Shown one piece after another: positions 1 to 8,099 of a stretch of DNA of 64,000 nucleotides. The stretch is from assembly GCF_004364155.1 (NCBI RefSeq), contig NZ_SOAZ01000001.1, positions 62,001 through 126,000 on the forward strand, read 5' to 3'. Every line of letters starts with the position of its first letter. Within the stretch, counting starts at the first letter, position 1. The position numbers and the translations under genes are program-made. This DNA is from Fonticella tunisiensis. GTDB taxonomy: Bacteria > Bacillota > Clostridia > Clostridiales > Caloramatoraceae. The notes under the pieces were generated by a model. The model saw only the letters and a list, made by a program, of their open reading frames with translations, did not search any database and was not told the origin of the DNA.

Positions 1-22
1 TTTTGCCTCAATTTATAGTTTA

Positions 23-38
23 TGGCACCAAAATTGCT
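23..38 (+). promoter_or_regulatory. Sigma-54 promoter upstream of the two-component operon
   Basis: The sequence TGGCACCAAAATTGCT matches the sigma-54 consensus TGGCAC-N5-TTGCW at every conserved position, with the -24 GG and -12 GC correctly spaced. It lies about 180 bases before the first small zinc-ribbon gene, so it could drive the operon that encodes the sigma-54 activator itself. The rest of 39-218 is AT-rich with no gene. Confidence 0.75.
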
Positions 39-218
39 ATAATAATTGGTGATAATATTTTTTAAAATATATTTATCAAACATCAAAGATAAAGGTTAAT
101 TTGACTTTTATAATATTTTAGCTTAAGTGCGTTGGTATCGGATTAACTAAATTTCTATAAAGCTTTTGCTTTATATCCAACACTAACTGTAGCAAAATGT
201 ACACAAGGAGAGAAAAGG

Positions 219-506
219 ATGATTAAAAAATATGTTTATATTATAATTTTTGCTGCAATGTTGATATTGTTACTGTTGTATATGGAAAATAAATATCACG
301 TTCTGTATAACAATGCCTGTGGCATGGGTATACAGGGCTTGAAGGTAATAGGGATGATAGCTGTAATAACTATGATGACGTTAATAATATTTAGCCGCGG
401 CAAGAACAAAACTAAAGAAACTTATTGCATTAAATGCCTTTCGAAATTACAGAAGAACTGGAAGATATGTCCTAATTGCGGCTGGGAAAGAATAGGTGAT
501 AATTAA
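219..506 (+). CDS. Small membrane protein with C-terminal zinc ribbon
   Basis: This 95-residue protein has two predicted membrane segments (about residues 5-22 and 42-58). They are followed by a short cytoplasmic tail with two CxxC pairs, CIKC and CPNC, a typical zinc ribbon. A GGAG ribosome binding site precedes the ATG. The gene is first in a tight run with a second zinc-ribbon protein and a kinase/activator pair, so a role in metal or redox sensing next to the kinase is possible but inferred. I do not recognise a named family. Confidence 0.7.
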   Translation: MIKKYVYIIIFAAMLILLLLYMENKYHVLYNNACGMGIQGLKVIGMIAVITMMTLIIFSRGKNKTKETYCIKCLSKLQKNWKICPNCGWERIGDN

Positions 507-507
507 C

Positions 508-756
508 ATGATGCTCATAGTAATCTTAATAATTTGCATTATTATATATGCTATTTCCTCCAGAGAGGATTCAAAATATAATAACAGTTATGATATGGAT
601 ATACTAAGATGTTTTAATTGTGGTGAAGAAATAGAAGAAAGCTACAATTATTGTCCAAATTGTAAAGTAAGGTTAAAAAAACAGTGTGAAGGCTGCGGCA
701 AGATGATAAGTGTAAATTGGAGGCACTGCCCATACTGCGAGCATCCAAATTCTTAG
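508..756 (+). CDS. Small membrane-anchored double zinc-ribbon protein
   Basis: An 82-residue protein with one N-terminal membrane segment (about residues 2-16) and two successive zinc ribbons. The ribbons are made from four CxxC knuckles: FNCG, CPNC, CEGC and CPYC. The ATG at 508 is preferred over the GTG at 496 because GGTGAT lies about seven bases before it; it starts one base after the upstream stop codon. It ends 15 bases before the histidine kinase gene. Partner, ligand and function are unknown. A metal-occupancy sensor feeding the kinase is speculation from position. Confidence 0.7.
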   Translation: MMLIVILIICIIIYAISSREDSKYNNSYDMDILRCFNCGEEIEESYNYCPNCKVRLKKQCEGCGKMISVNWRHCPYCEHPNS

Positions 757-771
757 CAGGAAGGTGAAAAT

Positions 772-2205
772 ATGAACGCTAAATTGAGAGATAATTTATT
801 AATTGCAGCAAGTATAATTGTAATTACCTTCTTGCATTATTTTACCCTCATGCCTAAAACAGGCCTTCATGATTTTTACAGAAGGTTATATTATATACCT
901 ATAATATTCTCAGCTTTCAGGTTTAGATTAAAGGGAGGTATTGCTGCATCTATTGCAGTAGTAACTTTATATGCTCCTCACATGCTTATATATTTTGGGA
1001 AAATAGATATAGATATAATCAATCAGTTTTTAGAAATAGCAATGTTTATAATTATTGGCGGCATAACGGGTATGTTAGTTGAGTCTGAAGCAAGGGTTAG
1101 GAGGCTTTTGGAAGTTCAAATTACAAAGCTTACAAATCTTGAAAACTATACGGGAAATATCCTGGACAGCATTTTAAATGGAGTTATTGCTGTCGACAGA
1201 AGCCTTAAAATCACATCAATTAATAAAGAAGGTAAGAACATATTGAACCAGAAAAAGGAAATGACCGGAGAATATGTGTATAAATTTTTCGAGGATGGGG
1301 AGAAGTTAAAAAACATTTTGAATGACGCAATGCAGAGGAATAAAGGGATACAGGGTTATGAGGTGCATAGTCTAAAATGTGGAGACACAAGGGTAACTGT
1401 TAGACTTCATGCATATCCTTTGAAAAATATTTTAAACGCATTGGAGGGAATGGTACTGGTTATTGAGGATATAACCCATGTAAAGAGACTTGAAAACCAG
1501 GTAAGAAGGGCGGAAAAACTGTCTGCAATTGGTGAACTGGCATCTGGAATTGCCCATGAGATAAGAAATCCACTTGGAATAATTAAAACAATATCCCAAA
1601 CTATCAATAAGGATATTGAGGATGAAGAAATAAAAGAGGGACTGGAAATTATAGAGCATGAGATTGACAGAGCAAATAAGGTTATACAGGGGCTTTTGGA
1701 CTTTGCAAAGCCAAGCATTTTTAACAGTAAGATTCAAAGTATCCATAAGATAATAAGCGAAGTGTTAATTCTTATGAACAAGTATGCACAGCAGCATAGG
1801 GTGGAAATTATGTATGAAGTAGTTGAAGACAGCTTTATAAACGTTGACGCTGATAAGATAAAACAGGCATTTGTAAATATAATATTTAATGCAATTCAGG
1901 CAATGCCGGAAGGGGGAAATCTTAACATTCAACTTGAAAATGAGGACGGATTTTCAAAAATATCCTTCAGTGATGAGGGGGTTGGAATAGATGAAAATAT
2001 AATGGAAAAAATATTTGAACCATTTTATACTACGAAAGAAAAGGGTACTGGTTTGGGACTTTCAATTACCCATAGAATTATAGAGGAACATAAAGGATAT
2101 ATAGAAATAGACAGTAAAGTAGGTGTTGGTACAACAGTTATTATATATTTACCTAATGAAAAAATCGGAGGAGAAGTGGATGAAAAGGATTCTGATAGCC
2201 GATGA
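772..2205 (+). CDS. Membrane sensor histidine kinase (ZraS/AtoS-like)
   Basis: A 477-residue kinase. The N terminus holds about four membrane helices (residues 8-105) with no large extracytoplasmic domain. A PAS-like domain (about 125-235) and a HisKA domain with phosphoacceptor His262 in AHEIRNPLG follow. The HATPase domain ends with DEGVGID and a GTGLGLS G-box. Its 3' end overlaps the response-regulator gene by 26 bases, so translation is probably coupled. By family logic it phosphorylates the adjacent NtrC-type activator. The stimulus cannot be read from sequence, but the sigma-54 promoters nearby front metal-handling and envelope genes. Confidence 0.93.
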   Translation: MNAKLRDNLLIAASIIVITFLHYFTLMPKTGLHDFYRRLYYIPIIFSAFRFRLKGGIAASIAVVTLYAPHMLIYFGKIDIDIINQFLEIAMFIIIGGITGMLVESEARVRRLLEVQITKLTNLENYTGNILDSILNGVIAVDRSLKITSINKEGKNILNQKKEMTGEYVYKFFEDGEKLKNILNDAMQRNKGIQGYEVHSLKCGDTRVTVRLHAYPLKNILNALEGMVLVIEDITHVKRLENQVRRAEKLSAIGELASGIAHEIRNPLGIIKTISQTINKDIEDEEIKEGLEIIEHEIDRANKVIQGLLDFAKPSIFNSKIQSIHKIISEVLILMNKYAQQHRVEIMYEVVEDSFINVDADKIKQAFVNIIFNAIQAMPEGGNLNIQLENEDGFSKISFSDEGVGIDENIMEKIFEPFYTTKEKGTGLGLSITHRIIEEHKGYIEIDSKVGVGTTVIIYLPNEKIGGEVDEKDSDSR

Positions 2206-3535
2206 TGAAAAGAACATGCTCTGGGCACTTAAAAAGGCTCTTAAGGATGAAGGATACAGGATATTCACGGCTTCTGATGGTATGGAGGCCTTGGATGTGG
2301 CACTTAAGGAAGAACCGGATTTAATGCTTCTTGACTTAAGAATGCCTAAAATGGATGGTATAGATGTTCTTAAGAAACTTAAAAAAAATAATATGAAAAT
2401 ACCGGTTGTTATGATAACTGCCCATGGAACAATGGAAAGCGCTATTGAGGCTATGAAGCTGGGGGCTATTGATTATATATCCAAGCCATTTGACATAGAG
2501 GAATTAAAAGTGGTTATAAATAAGGCACTGAATATCGGAAGCATGCAGGAGCAAATAGAGTTTCTCACTGAAGAATTGAGTAAGAACACAGGAAAAGTAA
2601 TTATTGGAGAAAGTGAAAAGATAAAAAATGTGCTTAATATTGTTAGCAGGGTGGCAAACAGCAATGCTACGGTTTTAATAACGGGTGAAAGTGGAACGGG
2701 TAAAGAACTGATAGCAAATGCGATTCACTTTAGCAGCAATCGAAAGCATAAACCCTATGTTAAAATTAACTGCGGTGCTATACCGGAGAACCTACTTGAA
2801 AGCGAATTGTTTGGATATGAGAAGGGAGCATTTACAGGGGCAGTTTCAAGAAAGCCCGGTAAATTTGAACTGGCAGACGGAGGTACCATATTTTTAGATG
2901 AGGTTGGAGAACTGACTCCTGCTATACAGGTAAAACTTTTAAGGGTACTTCAGGAAAGGGAGTTTGAACGTATTGGAGGAGTTGAGACAATAAAGGTAGA
3001 TGTTAGAATTATTGCTGCGACAAACAGGAACCTTATGGATATGGTTGAGAAAGGTGAATTTAGGGAAGATCTTTACTATAGGCTTAATGTAATTCCAATA
3101 GAACTTCCACCTCTAAGGGAGAGAAAGGAAGACATACCCAAACTTATTGAATTCTTTATTGAAAAATATTGTAGAGAAATTGGCAGAGAGAAATTATCAT
3201 TTGAAGAGGACGCTTTGAAAATACTTATGAATTATGAATGGAAGGGAAATATCAGAGAGCTTGAGAATGTAATCGAAAGGCTTGTAATCCTTAATCAGGG
3301 AAGAATAATTAAAAAGGATATGCTGCCTAAGGAGATATTGATCTGTGAAAATAAAGAGGTACAGTTTGTACTCCCAGAAGAGGGAATAAATCTTGATGAA
3401 GTGGAAAAAAGTTTTATCATTCAGGCTCTGGAAAAAACAGATTACAATCAGACACACGCAGCCAAAATACTGGGAATTACAAGGCATACTCTTCTTTACC
3501 GTATGGAAAAGTACGGAATAAAAAATAAGAATTAA
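2180..3535 (+). CDS. Sigma-54-dependent response regulator, NtrC/ZraR family
   Basis: A 451-residue activator with three parts. There is a receiver domain with phospho-acceptor Asp52 (LLDLRMPKMDG). An AAA+ domain carries Walker A GESGTGKE and the sigma-54 contact loop GAFTGA at residues 216-221. A Fis-type helix-turn-helix lies at the C terminus (HAAKILGITRHTL). The ATG at 2180, inside the kinase 3' end and after GGAGGAGAAG, gives the expected MKRILIADDE start. It should activate sigma-54 promoters, and seven candidates lie in the next 20 kb plus its own upstream region. The gene encoding RpoN itself is not in the window. Confidence 0.95.
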   Translation: MKRILIADDEKNMLWALKKALKDEGYRIFTASDGMEALDVALKEEPDLMLLDLRMPKMDGIDVLKKLKKNNMKIPVVMITAHGTMESAIEAMKLGAIDYISKPFDIEELKVVINKALNIGSMQEQIEFLTEELSKNTGKVIIGESEKIKNVLNIVSRVANSNATVLITGESGTGKELIANAIHFSSNRKHKPYVKINCGAIPENLLESELFGYEKGAFTGAVSRKPGKFELADGGTIFLDEVGELTPAIQVKLLRVLQEREFERIGGVETIKVDVRIIAATNRNLMDMVEKGEFREDLYYRLNVIPIELPPLRERKEDIPKLIEFFIEKYCREIGREKLSFEEDALKILMNYEWKGNIRELENVIERLVILNQGRIIKKDMLPKEILICENKEVQFVLPEEGINLDEVEKSFIIQALEKTDYNQTHAAKILGITRHTLLYRMEKYGIKNKN

Positions 3536-3646
3536 AATTTTCATATTCAAAGCTAATATTCATCCCTTAAATGTTTTTACATCAAATAATCATTATATAT
3601 ATGCAGGGGATGATAAAAATAAATATTTTAAAGGGAGGTTTTGTTT

Positions 3647-3772
3647 ATGTTTAAATGGTTTAAAAAATTACTTGATCAAATTGCAAAGGCTAACAACGAC
3701 ACTTTTAAAGGTCAGAAGTTAGACTGCTGTGAAATGAACCGAAAGAACAATGGAGGGCATAATATGAAATAA
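3647..3772 (+). CDS. LDCC-motif putative metal-binding small protein
   Basis: A 41-residue protein with a strong AAGGGAGG ribosome binding site eight bases before the ATG. It begins MFKWFKKLL and contains LDCCEM near residue 25. This resembles the small family annotated as LDCC-motif putative metal-binding protein; that assignment is from memory of the motif. The adjacent Cys pair would suit a thiophilic metal. It sits between the activator gene and the first sigma-54/riboswitch module, consistent with a metal-stress role, which is inferred. Confidence 0.65.
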   Translation: MFKWFKKLLDQIAKANNDTFKGQKLDCCEMNRKNNGGHNMK

Positions 3773-3817
3773 CAATAAATTGGTATAACTGCTGTCTATT
3801 ACGTTTATGAATTATAA

Positions 3818-3835
3818 TGTATTATATCATACAGC
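3818..3835. promoter_or_regulatory. Palindrome upstream of a sigma-54 promoter (candidate activator site)
   Basis: The core GTATTATATCATAC is an inverted repeat about 125-140 bases upstream of the sigma-54 promoter at 3959. The same core occurs at 6483-6502 as a longer perfect palindrome, upstream of the second M23 gene. Enhancer sites for NtrC-type activators usually lie 80-150 bases upstream, so the position fits. Binding is inferred. Confidence 0.45.
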
Positions 3836-3897
3836 AGGTGAGTTAAATATAACAACAATATATAGATGTGGATCGAACGATAAAAATCATTTAGATG

Positions 3898-3940
3898 AAC
3901 AAGCAATGCTCTATTTTAAAATAGGCACTGCTTGTTATTT
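3898..3940 (+). terminator. Rho-independent terminator
   Basis: A hairpin pairs AACAAGCA with TGCTTGTT around an AT-rich inner stem and is followed by a run of T. It ends the upstream transcription unit just before the sigma-54 promoter at 3959. Confidence 0.7.
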
Positions 3941-3958
3941 TTTTTGCTATAATCCATT

Positions 3959-3974
3959 TGGCATGAAATTTGCA
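3959..3974 (+). promoter_or_regulatory. Sigma-54 promoter for riboswitch-M23 unit 1
   Basis: TGGCATGAAATTTGCA matches the -24/-12 consensus. It precedes a ydaO riboswitch and an M23 hydrolase gene. An AGGAGGTGAGG tract lies about 25 bases downstream without a matching reading frame. Confidence 0.8.
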
Positions 3975-4039
3975 TAAGTTTTTGTATATTGATTTTAAAG
4001 GAGGTGAGGAGAAAAGAGTAAATAAAAAGGAAAATGATA

Positions 4040-4148
4040 AAACGCTGAATCCATTTTATGGAGCGGGGGATAAGTATTTGGGGTGAATCGTTAAGAGGGC
4101 TAATTCTCTATGGCCTAACCCGTCAACTAACCTCGTAAGCAGAATAGG
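4040..4148 (+). promoter_or_regulatory. Cyclic-di-AMP riboswitch (ydaO/yuaA type)
   Basis: The leader holds conserved ydaO elements in order: CGCTGAATCC, GGAGCGGGGGATAA, GGGGTGAATC, CTAACCCGTCAACTAACC and TCGTAAGCAGAATA. It ends directly before the ribosome binding site of the M23 gene. ydaO riboswitches typically switch off cell-wall hydrolase genes when c-di-AMP is high. A near-identical copy lies at 6950-7058. Confidence 0.92.
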
Positions 4149-4160
4149 GGAGGAATACCA

Positions 4161-5327
4161 ATGACAAGAAAAATATTATCTCTTGTACTTGCTGTACTAA
4201 TATCATTTTTAATACCTTCGTATGTACTGGCTGAGAGTATTACTGAAAAGAAGGATGAGTTGAACAAAGTTAACGATAGAATTGAAGAATTAAAGGATAA
4301 AATCGAATATATAAAAGACGAAAAAGAGGATGTTCTGGCAGAACTTAATAAAATAAACAAGCAGGTTGATGACCTATCAGGTAATATTAATGAAATTAGT
4401 ACGCAGATTAGAGATATTCAGGTGGAAATTAGCAAAAAGGATAAGGAACTGAATGATGCTATAAAAGAGTTTAATGCAGAAAAGGAGCTTTACAATGAAA
4501 GAGTTAGGGCTATGTACATCAATGGCCCGTCAGGTTATCTGGAGATTCTTATTTCTTCCGAAAGTTTCTCAGATTTTATATCAAGGTTTGATATAGTTAA
4601 GAGGCTAATTGAATATGATAAAGAGGTACTAAATAAAATTAAAGAAAAACAGAAAAATATAGAGAATAAAAAGAAAATCCTTGATTCAGAGAGGAATAGA
4701 CTTGAGAATTTGAAGAAAGAGCTTGTAGATAAAAAAGCTCAGTTAAAAACTGCAAATGAAAATAAGAAAGCATATTATGATAATTTGAATAAGGACATGG
4801 TAAATCTTGAAAGGGCACTGGATCAAGAGATACGGGAGTCACAGGAACTTGAAGCCGAAATACGTAATATTACCTCAGGAAGCCCAACAGGCAGTAGTAA
4901 TGAGACATACTCCGGTTCAAGGGGACCAATTTTAAAAGTTAGCGATATAGGGCGCATGCCAAGAATTACATCTCCCTTTGGTATGAGGCTTCATCCAATA
5001 CTTAAAAAATATAAAATGCATACCGGGATAGATTATGCAGCTCCAAGTGGTACTCCAATATATGCTATGTCAGATGGAAAAATAATTATTTCAAAATATG
5101 GAAGTGGCTACGGAAACTATGTGGTCATCGATCACGGCGGAGGAATAAGTACCCTTTATTCACATAATTCGGTTAATCTCGTGTCAGCAGGTCAAACCGT
5201 GAAAAAAGGACAAGTTATAGGAAAGGTTGGCGCTACAGGATATGCAACTGGGCCACATGTTCATTTTGAAGTAAGAATAAATGGTACTCCTGTAAATCCT
5301 GAACCATATGTGATAATAGGAAAATAG
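4161..5327 (+). CDS. Secreted coiled-coil M23 peptidoglycan endopeptidase
   Basis: A 388-residue exported murein hydrolase. A signal peptide (residues 1-24, ending LA before ES) is followed by a long coiled coil (about 26-240), a short Ser/Gly linker and a C-terminal M23 domain (about 270-385). Zinc and catalytic motifs are intact: His287 and Asp291 in HTGID, and His366 and His368 in PHVHFE. The layout matches the EnvC/CwlO-like coiled-coil hydrolases. Expression should need sigma-54 and be gated by the c-di-AMP riboswitch in its leader, linking envelope stress to wall cleavage. A relic of a close paralogue's 3' end lies at 17687. Confidence 0.92.
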   Translation: MTRKILSLVLAVLISFLIPSYVLAESITEKKDELNKVNDRIEELKDKIEYIKDEKEDVLAELNKINKQVDDLSGNINEISTQIRDIQVEISKKDKELNDAIKEFNAEKELYNERVRAMYINGPSGYLEILISSESFSDFISRFDIVKRLIEYDKEVLNKIKEKQKNIENKKKILDSERNRLENLKKELVDKKAQLKTANENKKAYYDNLNKDMVNLERALDQEIRESQELEAEIRNITSGSPTGSSNETYSGSRGPILKVSDIGRMPRITSPFGMRLHPILKKYKMHTGIDYAAPSGTPIYAMSDGKIIISKYGSGYGNYVVIDHGGGISTLYSHNSVNLVSAGQTVKKGQVIGKVGATGYATGPHVHFEVRINGTPVNPEPYVIIGK

Positions 5328-5353
5328 AATAGATTTAGATATTGTTAATTTAA

Positions 5354-5402
5354 AGAGCAGGCAGCTTTATTATAAAACCAACAAGCTGCCTGCTGCTCTA
5401 TA
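5354..5402 (+). terminator. Rho-independent terminator
   Basis: A long hairpin pairs GAGCAGGCAGCTT with AAGCTGCCTGCTGCTC and is followed by an AT-rich tail. It ends the M23 gene. Almost the same hairpin recurs at 17778. Confidence 0.85.
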
Positions 5403-5532
5403 TTATTTTCATATGGAGCTCTGGCAAGGCCGTCAGAAAGTTTAAGAAAACAAGTTAAAAATTTTAATATATAGAAAGTAGAATAGTGCCTTTTTTATAC
5501 CAGGCACGCTGATGAAATAACAAGGGCATTAA

Positions 5533-5548
5533 TGGCATGAAATTTGCT
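5533..5548 (+). promoter_or_regulatory. Sigma-54 promoter upstream of csoR
   Basis: TGGCATGAAATTTGCT is identical in its first 15 bases to the promoters at 3959 and 11823. It lies about 180 bases before csoR, and an AGGAGGT tract follows it without an obvious gene. Confidence 0.78.
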
Positions 5549-5681
5549 TTAATATATATAGGAGGTACAGCTGCAAACCGGTTCTGTTCTGATGAATGAA
5601 AAGTGACTTTTGTTTTATGTTTAATTTTATAGTTCAAAATGATGCAAAATGGTAAAATGAAAGATTTTTATTTGTATTCAG

Positions 5682-5701
5682 ACCACTCCTTATAGGTGGA
5701 A
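5682..5701. promoter_or_regulatory. Possible CsoR operator
   Basis: The imperfect inverted repeat CCACTCCTTATAGGTGG lies 26 bases before the csoR start. CsoR operators are GC-rich inverted repeats centred on an AT step, so this could be an autoregulatory site. The match is weak. Confidence 0.35.
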
Positions 5702-5726
5702 TACTCTAAATAAACAGGAGGAAACT

Positions 5727-5993
5727 ATGAATCAGGAGAAAAACAAAGCTTTAATAGCATTAAAAACTTCTAAAGGACAGATAGAGGGCATTATCAAGAT
5801 GATTGAAGATGAAAGATACTGTGTTGATGTATCCAATCAAATCGTTGCAGCTCAAGCTCTTTTAAAAAAAGCAAATATGCTGATTTTAAAACAGCATGTA
5901 CATCACTGTGTTAAGGATGCTGTTAAGCAGGACAATGCTGATGAGAAAATAGATGAGATTATAGAGGTTTTGTCTAAGATAATGGATAGGTAA
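5727..5993 (+). CDS. csoR: CsoR-family copper-sensing repressor
   Basis: An 88-residue all-helical DUF156 protein. The metal ligands Cys32, His57 and Cys61 have the same spacing as Cys36/His61/Cys65 of Mycobacterium tuberculosis CsoR, so Cu(I) is the likely signal. An AGGAGG ribosome binding site precedes the ATG. An HMA metallochaperone follows, and the copper ATPase operon at 20 kb has a CsoR-like operator. The known family role is to release DNA on Cu(I) binding and so induce copper export. A relative sensing other metals or sulfane sulfur is less likely given the His ligand. Confidence 0.9.
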   Translation: MNQEKNKALIALKTSKGQIEGIIKMIEDERYCVDVSNQIVAAQALLKKANMLILKQHVHHCVKDAVKQDNADEKIDEIIEVLSKIMDR

Positions 5994-6132
5994 AGTTTTA
6001 AGATTTGCTTGTTGGGAGAGAAGGTATATGAAAACATTTGCATTTTAAAAAATATATTGGGGATAAGATAATTGGTGATAGTATTATGAATAAAAATGGT
6101 GCTCTAAAACATAAAGTTATAAGGGACCCTGA

Positions 6133-6162
6133 AGAGCTTTGATATTTTGTTAATCAAAGCTC
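6133..6162 (+). terminator. Hairpin after csoR
   Basis: GAGCTTTGAT pairs with ATCAAAGCTC around a short AT loop. It has only a weak T-rich tail, so it may be an attenuating hairpin or RNA end rather than a strong terminator. Confidence 0.45.
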
Positions 6163-6224
6163 TCCTTATTGGTATAATATTTGCTTATATAATAATTAGA
6201 TATTGGAATAGAAGGGGGTGAACA

Positions 6225-6452
6225 ATTATAAAAAGTCATACGATTAAACTAAAGCAGAATAATATGTTATGCCACAGGTGTATGATGAATGCTGCGAAGG
6301 CTATTTCATTAATAGAAGGAATGCAGGAAATTAATATGGATTTAGAAAAAAAGGTGATTAAAATAACGTATAACAATGAAAATATTACTAGATATGAAAT
6401 AGAAAAAATTATCGATGAAGCCATAACAGGGAGAAAAGCTGAAACCTTCTAG
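6225..6452 (+). CDS. Heavy-metal-associated (HMA) domain protein, probable ATT start
   Basis: A small ferredoxin-like metal-binding protein. From the ATG at 6264 only 62 residues are made and the first beta strand is missing. Reading from ATT at 6225, six bases after GGGGGTG, gives 75 residues and restores the strand ahead of the Cys motif LCHRC. The strand pattern and the IEGMQEI segment match HMA folds, with Cys-x-x-Cys for Cu(I) or another soft metal. It follows csoR by about 230 bases. A role as a copper chaperone is inferred. ATT initiation is rare, so the start is the weak point. Confidence 0.65.
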   Translation: MIKSHTIKLKQNNMLCHRCMMNAAKAISLIEGMQEINMDLEKKVIKITYNNENITRYEIEKIIDEAITGRKAETF

Positions 6453-6482
6453 TATAGGGACATAAAATTATAAAGTGTTTTT

Positions 6483-6502
6483 ACTGTATTATATCATACA
6501 GT
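6483..6502. promoter_or_regulatory. Perfect palindrome, candidate activator binding site
   Basis: ACTGTATTATATCATACAGT has 7-base perfect arms around TATATC. The inner core is shared with 3818-3835, upstream of the other M23 gene. It lies about 380 bases upstream of the sigma-54 promoter at 6880, but a roughly 200-base repeat element sits between the two. Confidence 0.5.
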
Positions 6503-6581
6503 TGATGTTGCCTATGGAACAGTCCCATTATCAAGCAAAAGCCAGTTTAATGCGTTGTGTTAGTTTTGCTTTTTAGAGAGT

Positions 6582-6785
6582 GCTGCGATAAAAAATATAT
6601 TTGATTCACCAGCACGATTGGCAAACAAGTTCTAAGGCATCGGATTCGCACAGCCTAAGAAGGTGCGTGAACTCGCTCTAGCTCAAACACCACGAACACT
6701 TCTCTAAGGCGCTGCTTCATCCTATGTGACAGGAACTTCTAATTGCTCGCTAAAATGCGACCTACATATATTTTTTATCTTCGCT
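6582..6785. repeat. MITE-like palindromic repeat, copy 1
   Basis: An element of about 204 bases without coding potential, bounded by imperfect terminal inverted repeats: GCTGCGATAAAAAATATAT on the left and ATATATTTTTTATCTTCGCT on the right. Its interior matches, in inverted orientation, parts of the copies at 49078 and 53774. It separates the palindrome at 6483 from the sigma-54 promoter at 6880. Confidence 0.75.
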
Positions 6786-6879
6786 CAGTCCCTGAACTAC
6801 AACAACGGATTAAATTAAAATAAAAGCAATGTCTTTACTCTAAAACATTGCTTTTATTTTAATTTTTTAGTAAATGGTG

Positions 6880-6895
6880 TGGCATGAAATTTGCG
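6880..6895 (+). promoter_or_regulatory. Sigma-54 promoter for riboswitch-M23 unit 2
   Basis: TGGCATGAAATTTGCG matches the -24/-12 consensus. It precedes the second ydaO riboswitch and the LysM-M23 gene, in the same order as at 3959. Confidence 0.8.
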
Positions 6896-6949
6896 TATAT
6901 ATTGAGTGTAATATATGAAAGGGATCAATACAGTGTAATGAAAAATACC

Positions 6950-7058
6950 AGACGCTGAATCCATGTAATGGAACGGGGGATAATCAAATTGGGGTGAACC
7001 ATTAAGGGGGCTAAACTCTATGGCCTAACCCGTCAACTAACCTCGTAAGCAGAATAGA
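6950..7058 (+). promoter_or_regulatory. Cyclic-di-AMP riboswitch (ydaO/yuaA type), second copy
   Basis: It carries the same elements as the copy at 4040: CGCTGAATCC, CGGGGGATAA, GGGGTGAACC, CTAACCCGTCAACTAACC and TCGTAAGCAGAATA. It ends just before the AGGAGG of the LysM-M23 gene. The 3' halves of the two copies are nearly identical, suggesting duplication or shared ancestry. Confidence 0.92.
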
Positions 7059-7069
7059 GGAGGAAAATT

Positions 7070-8044
7070 ATGTACAAGTTGAGTAAAAATCATGTAGTTT
7101 TTATACTTATAGCTTTTGCATTGATAAGTGCAGGAGTTATAGCAAATTCACTTAATAAGGCAGAAAAATCCGAAGCATCGTCTGATAATATAGTACAAAG
7201 CAGCAATACTTTGGAAGAAAAAGCTGTTAAAGTTTCTGATGAGGAGCCAAAGGAAAAACTGCCTGAAATAGTAAGCTATGTAGTAAAATCGGGAGATACA
7301 TTAGAGTCTATAGCAAGCTCCTACGGAATTAAAGTAAGCAGCATAACTGAATCCAATAATATCTCGAATGATGCTGTGTTAAAAGAAGGACAGCAGTTAA
7401 GGTTTCCTTCTATAGATGGAATCCTGTACAAAGTTAAAAGCGGTGAAACCCTCTGGGAAATATCAAGGGCTTATGATATTGATTTAAATGAACTTCAGAG
7501 AATAAATTCTATAAATTCATCCGATAAGCTAAAGCTTGATCAAGAAATAATCATTCCGGGAGCAGATAAGATAAAGGTAATTAAGGCAAATAAACCCGCT
7601 GCTAAGGATTCTGTCACAGCCTCAAAAATAAAAAGTATAAAGACTGCATCAAGGGGGGGATCTTTAGTTTCACCCTTACCGGGTATTATATGGCCGCTTA
7701 GAGGGAAAATAACCTCGGGATTTGGGCCAAGAGATGGAAGAATGCATAATGGGCTGGATATTGCAGCCCCAACTGGCACTAATATAAAAGCAGCACTGGA
7801 TGGAAAGGTAATATTTAGTGGTTGGAAGAATGGTTATGGCAATATAGTTATATTAAATAATGGAAATGGTGTTGAAACTTACTATGCTCATAATTCTTCA
7901 AATCTTGTAAAAGTAGGACAAGATGTAAGTAAAGGTCAGGTTATCGCAAAGGTTGGAAGTAATGGAAATGCAACAGGATCGGTACTTCACTTTGAAGTAA
8001 GAAAGGGAGGAAAACCCTATAATCCATTAATATTTTTACCTTGA
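7070..8044 (+). CDS. LysM-LysM-M23 cell-wall hydrolase-like protein
   Basis: A 324-residue exported protein: N-terminal membrane anchor or signal (about residues 8-27), a linker, two LysM peptidoglycan-binding repeats (about 70-112 and 120-165), and an M23 domain (about 205-324). His226 and Asp230 (HNGLD) and the later His of the HxH motif (LHFE, His307) are present. The first His of HxH is Val here, where LytM-type enzymes carry a catalytic His. It may therefore be weakly active, or act like regulatory M23 proteins. Control is by the sigma-54 promoter plus c-di-AMP riboswitch upstream. Confidence 0.9.
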   Translation: MYKLSKNHVVFILIAFALISAGVIANSLNKAEKSEASSDNIVQSSNTLEEKAVKVSDEEPKEKLPEIVSYVVKSGDTLESIASSYGIKVSSITESNNISNDAVLKEGQQLRFPSIDGILYKVKSGETLWEISRAYDIDLNELQRINSINSSDKLKLDQEIIIPGADKIKVIKANKPAAKDSVTASKIKSIKTASRGGSLVSPLPGIIWPLRGKITSGFGPRDGRMHNGLDIAAPTGTNIKAALDGKVIFSGWKNGYGNIVILNNGNGVETYYAHNSSNLVKVGQDVSKGQVIAKVGSNGNATGSVLHFEVRKGGKPYNPLIFLP

Positions 8045-8099
8045 TGTATGATAATTGAAAATGTAGTTTTGAAATGTTTGCACAAAGGGAGGAAAAACT

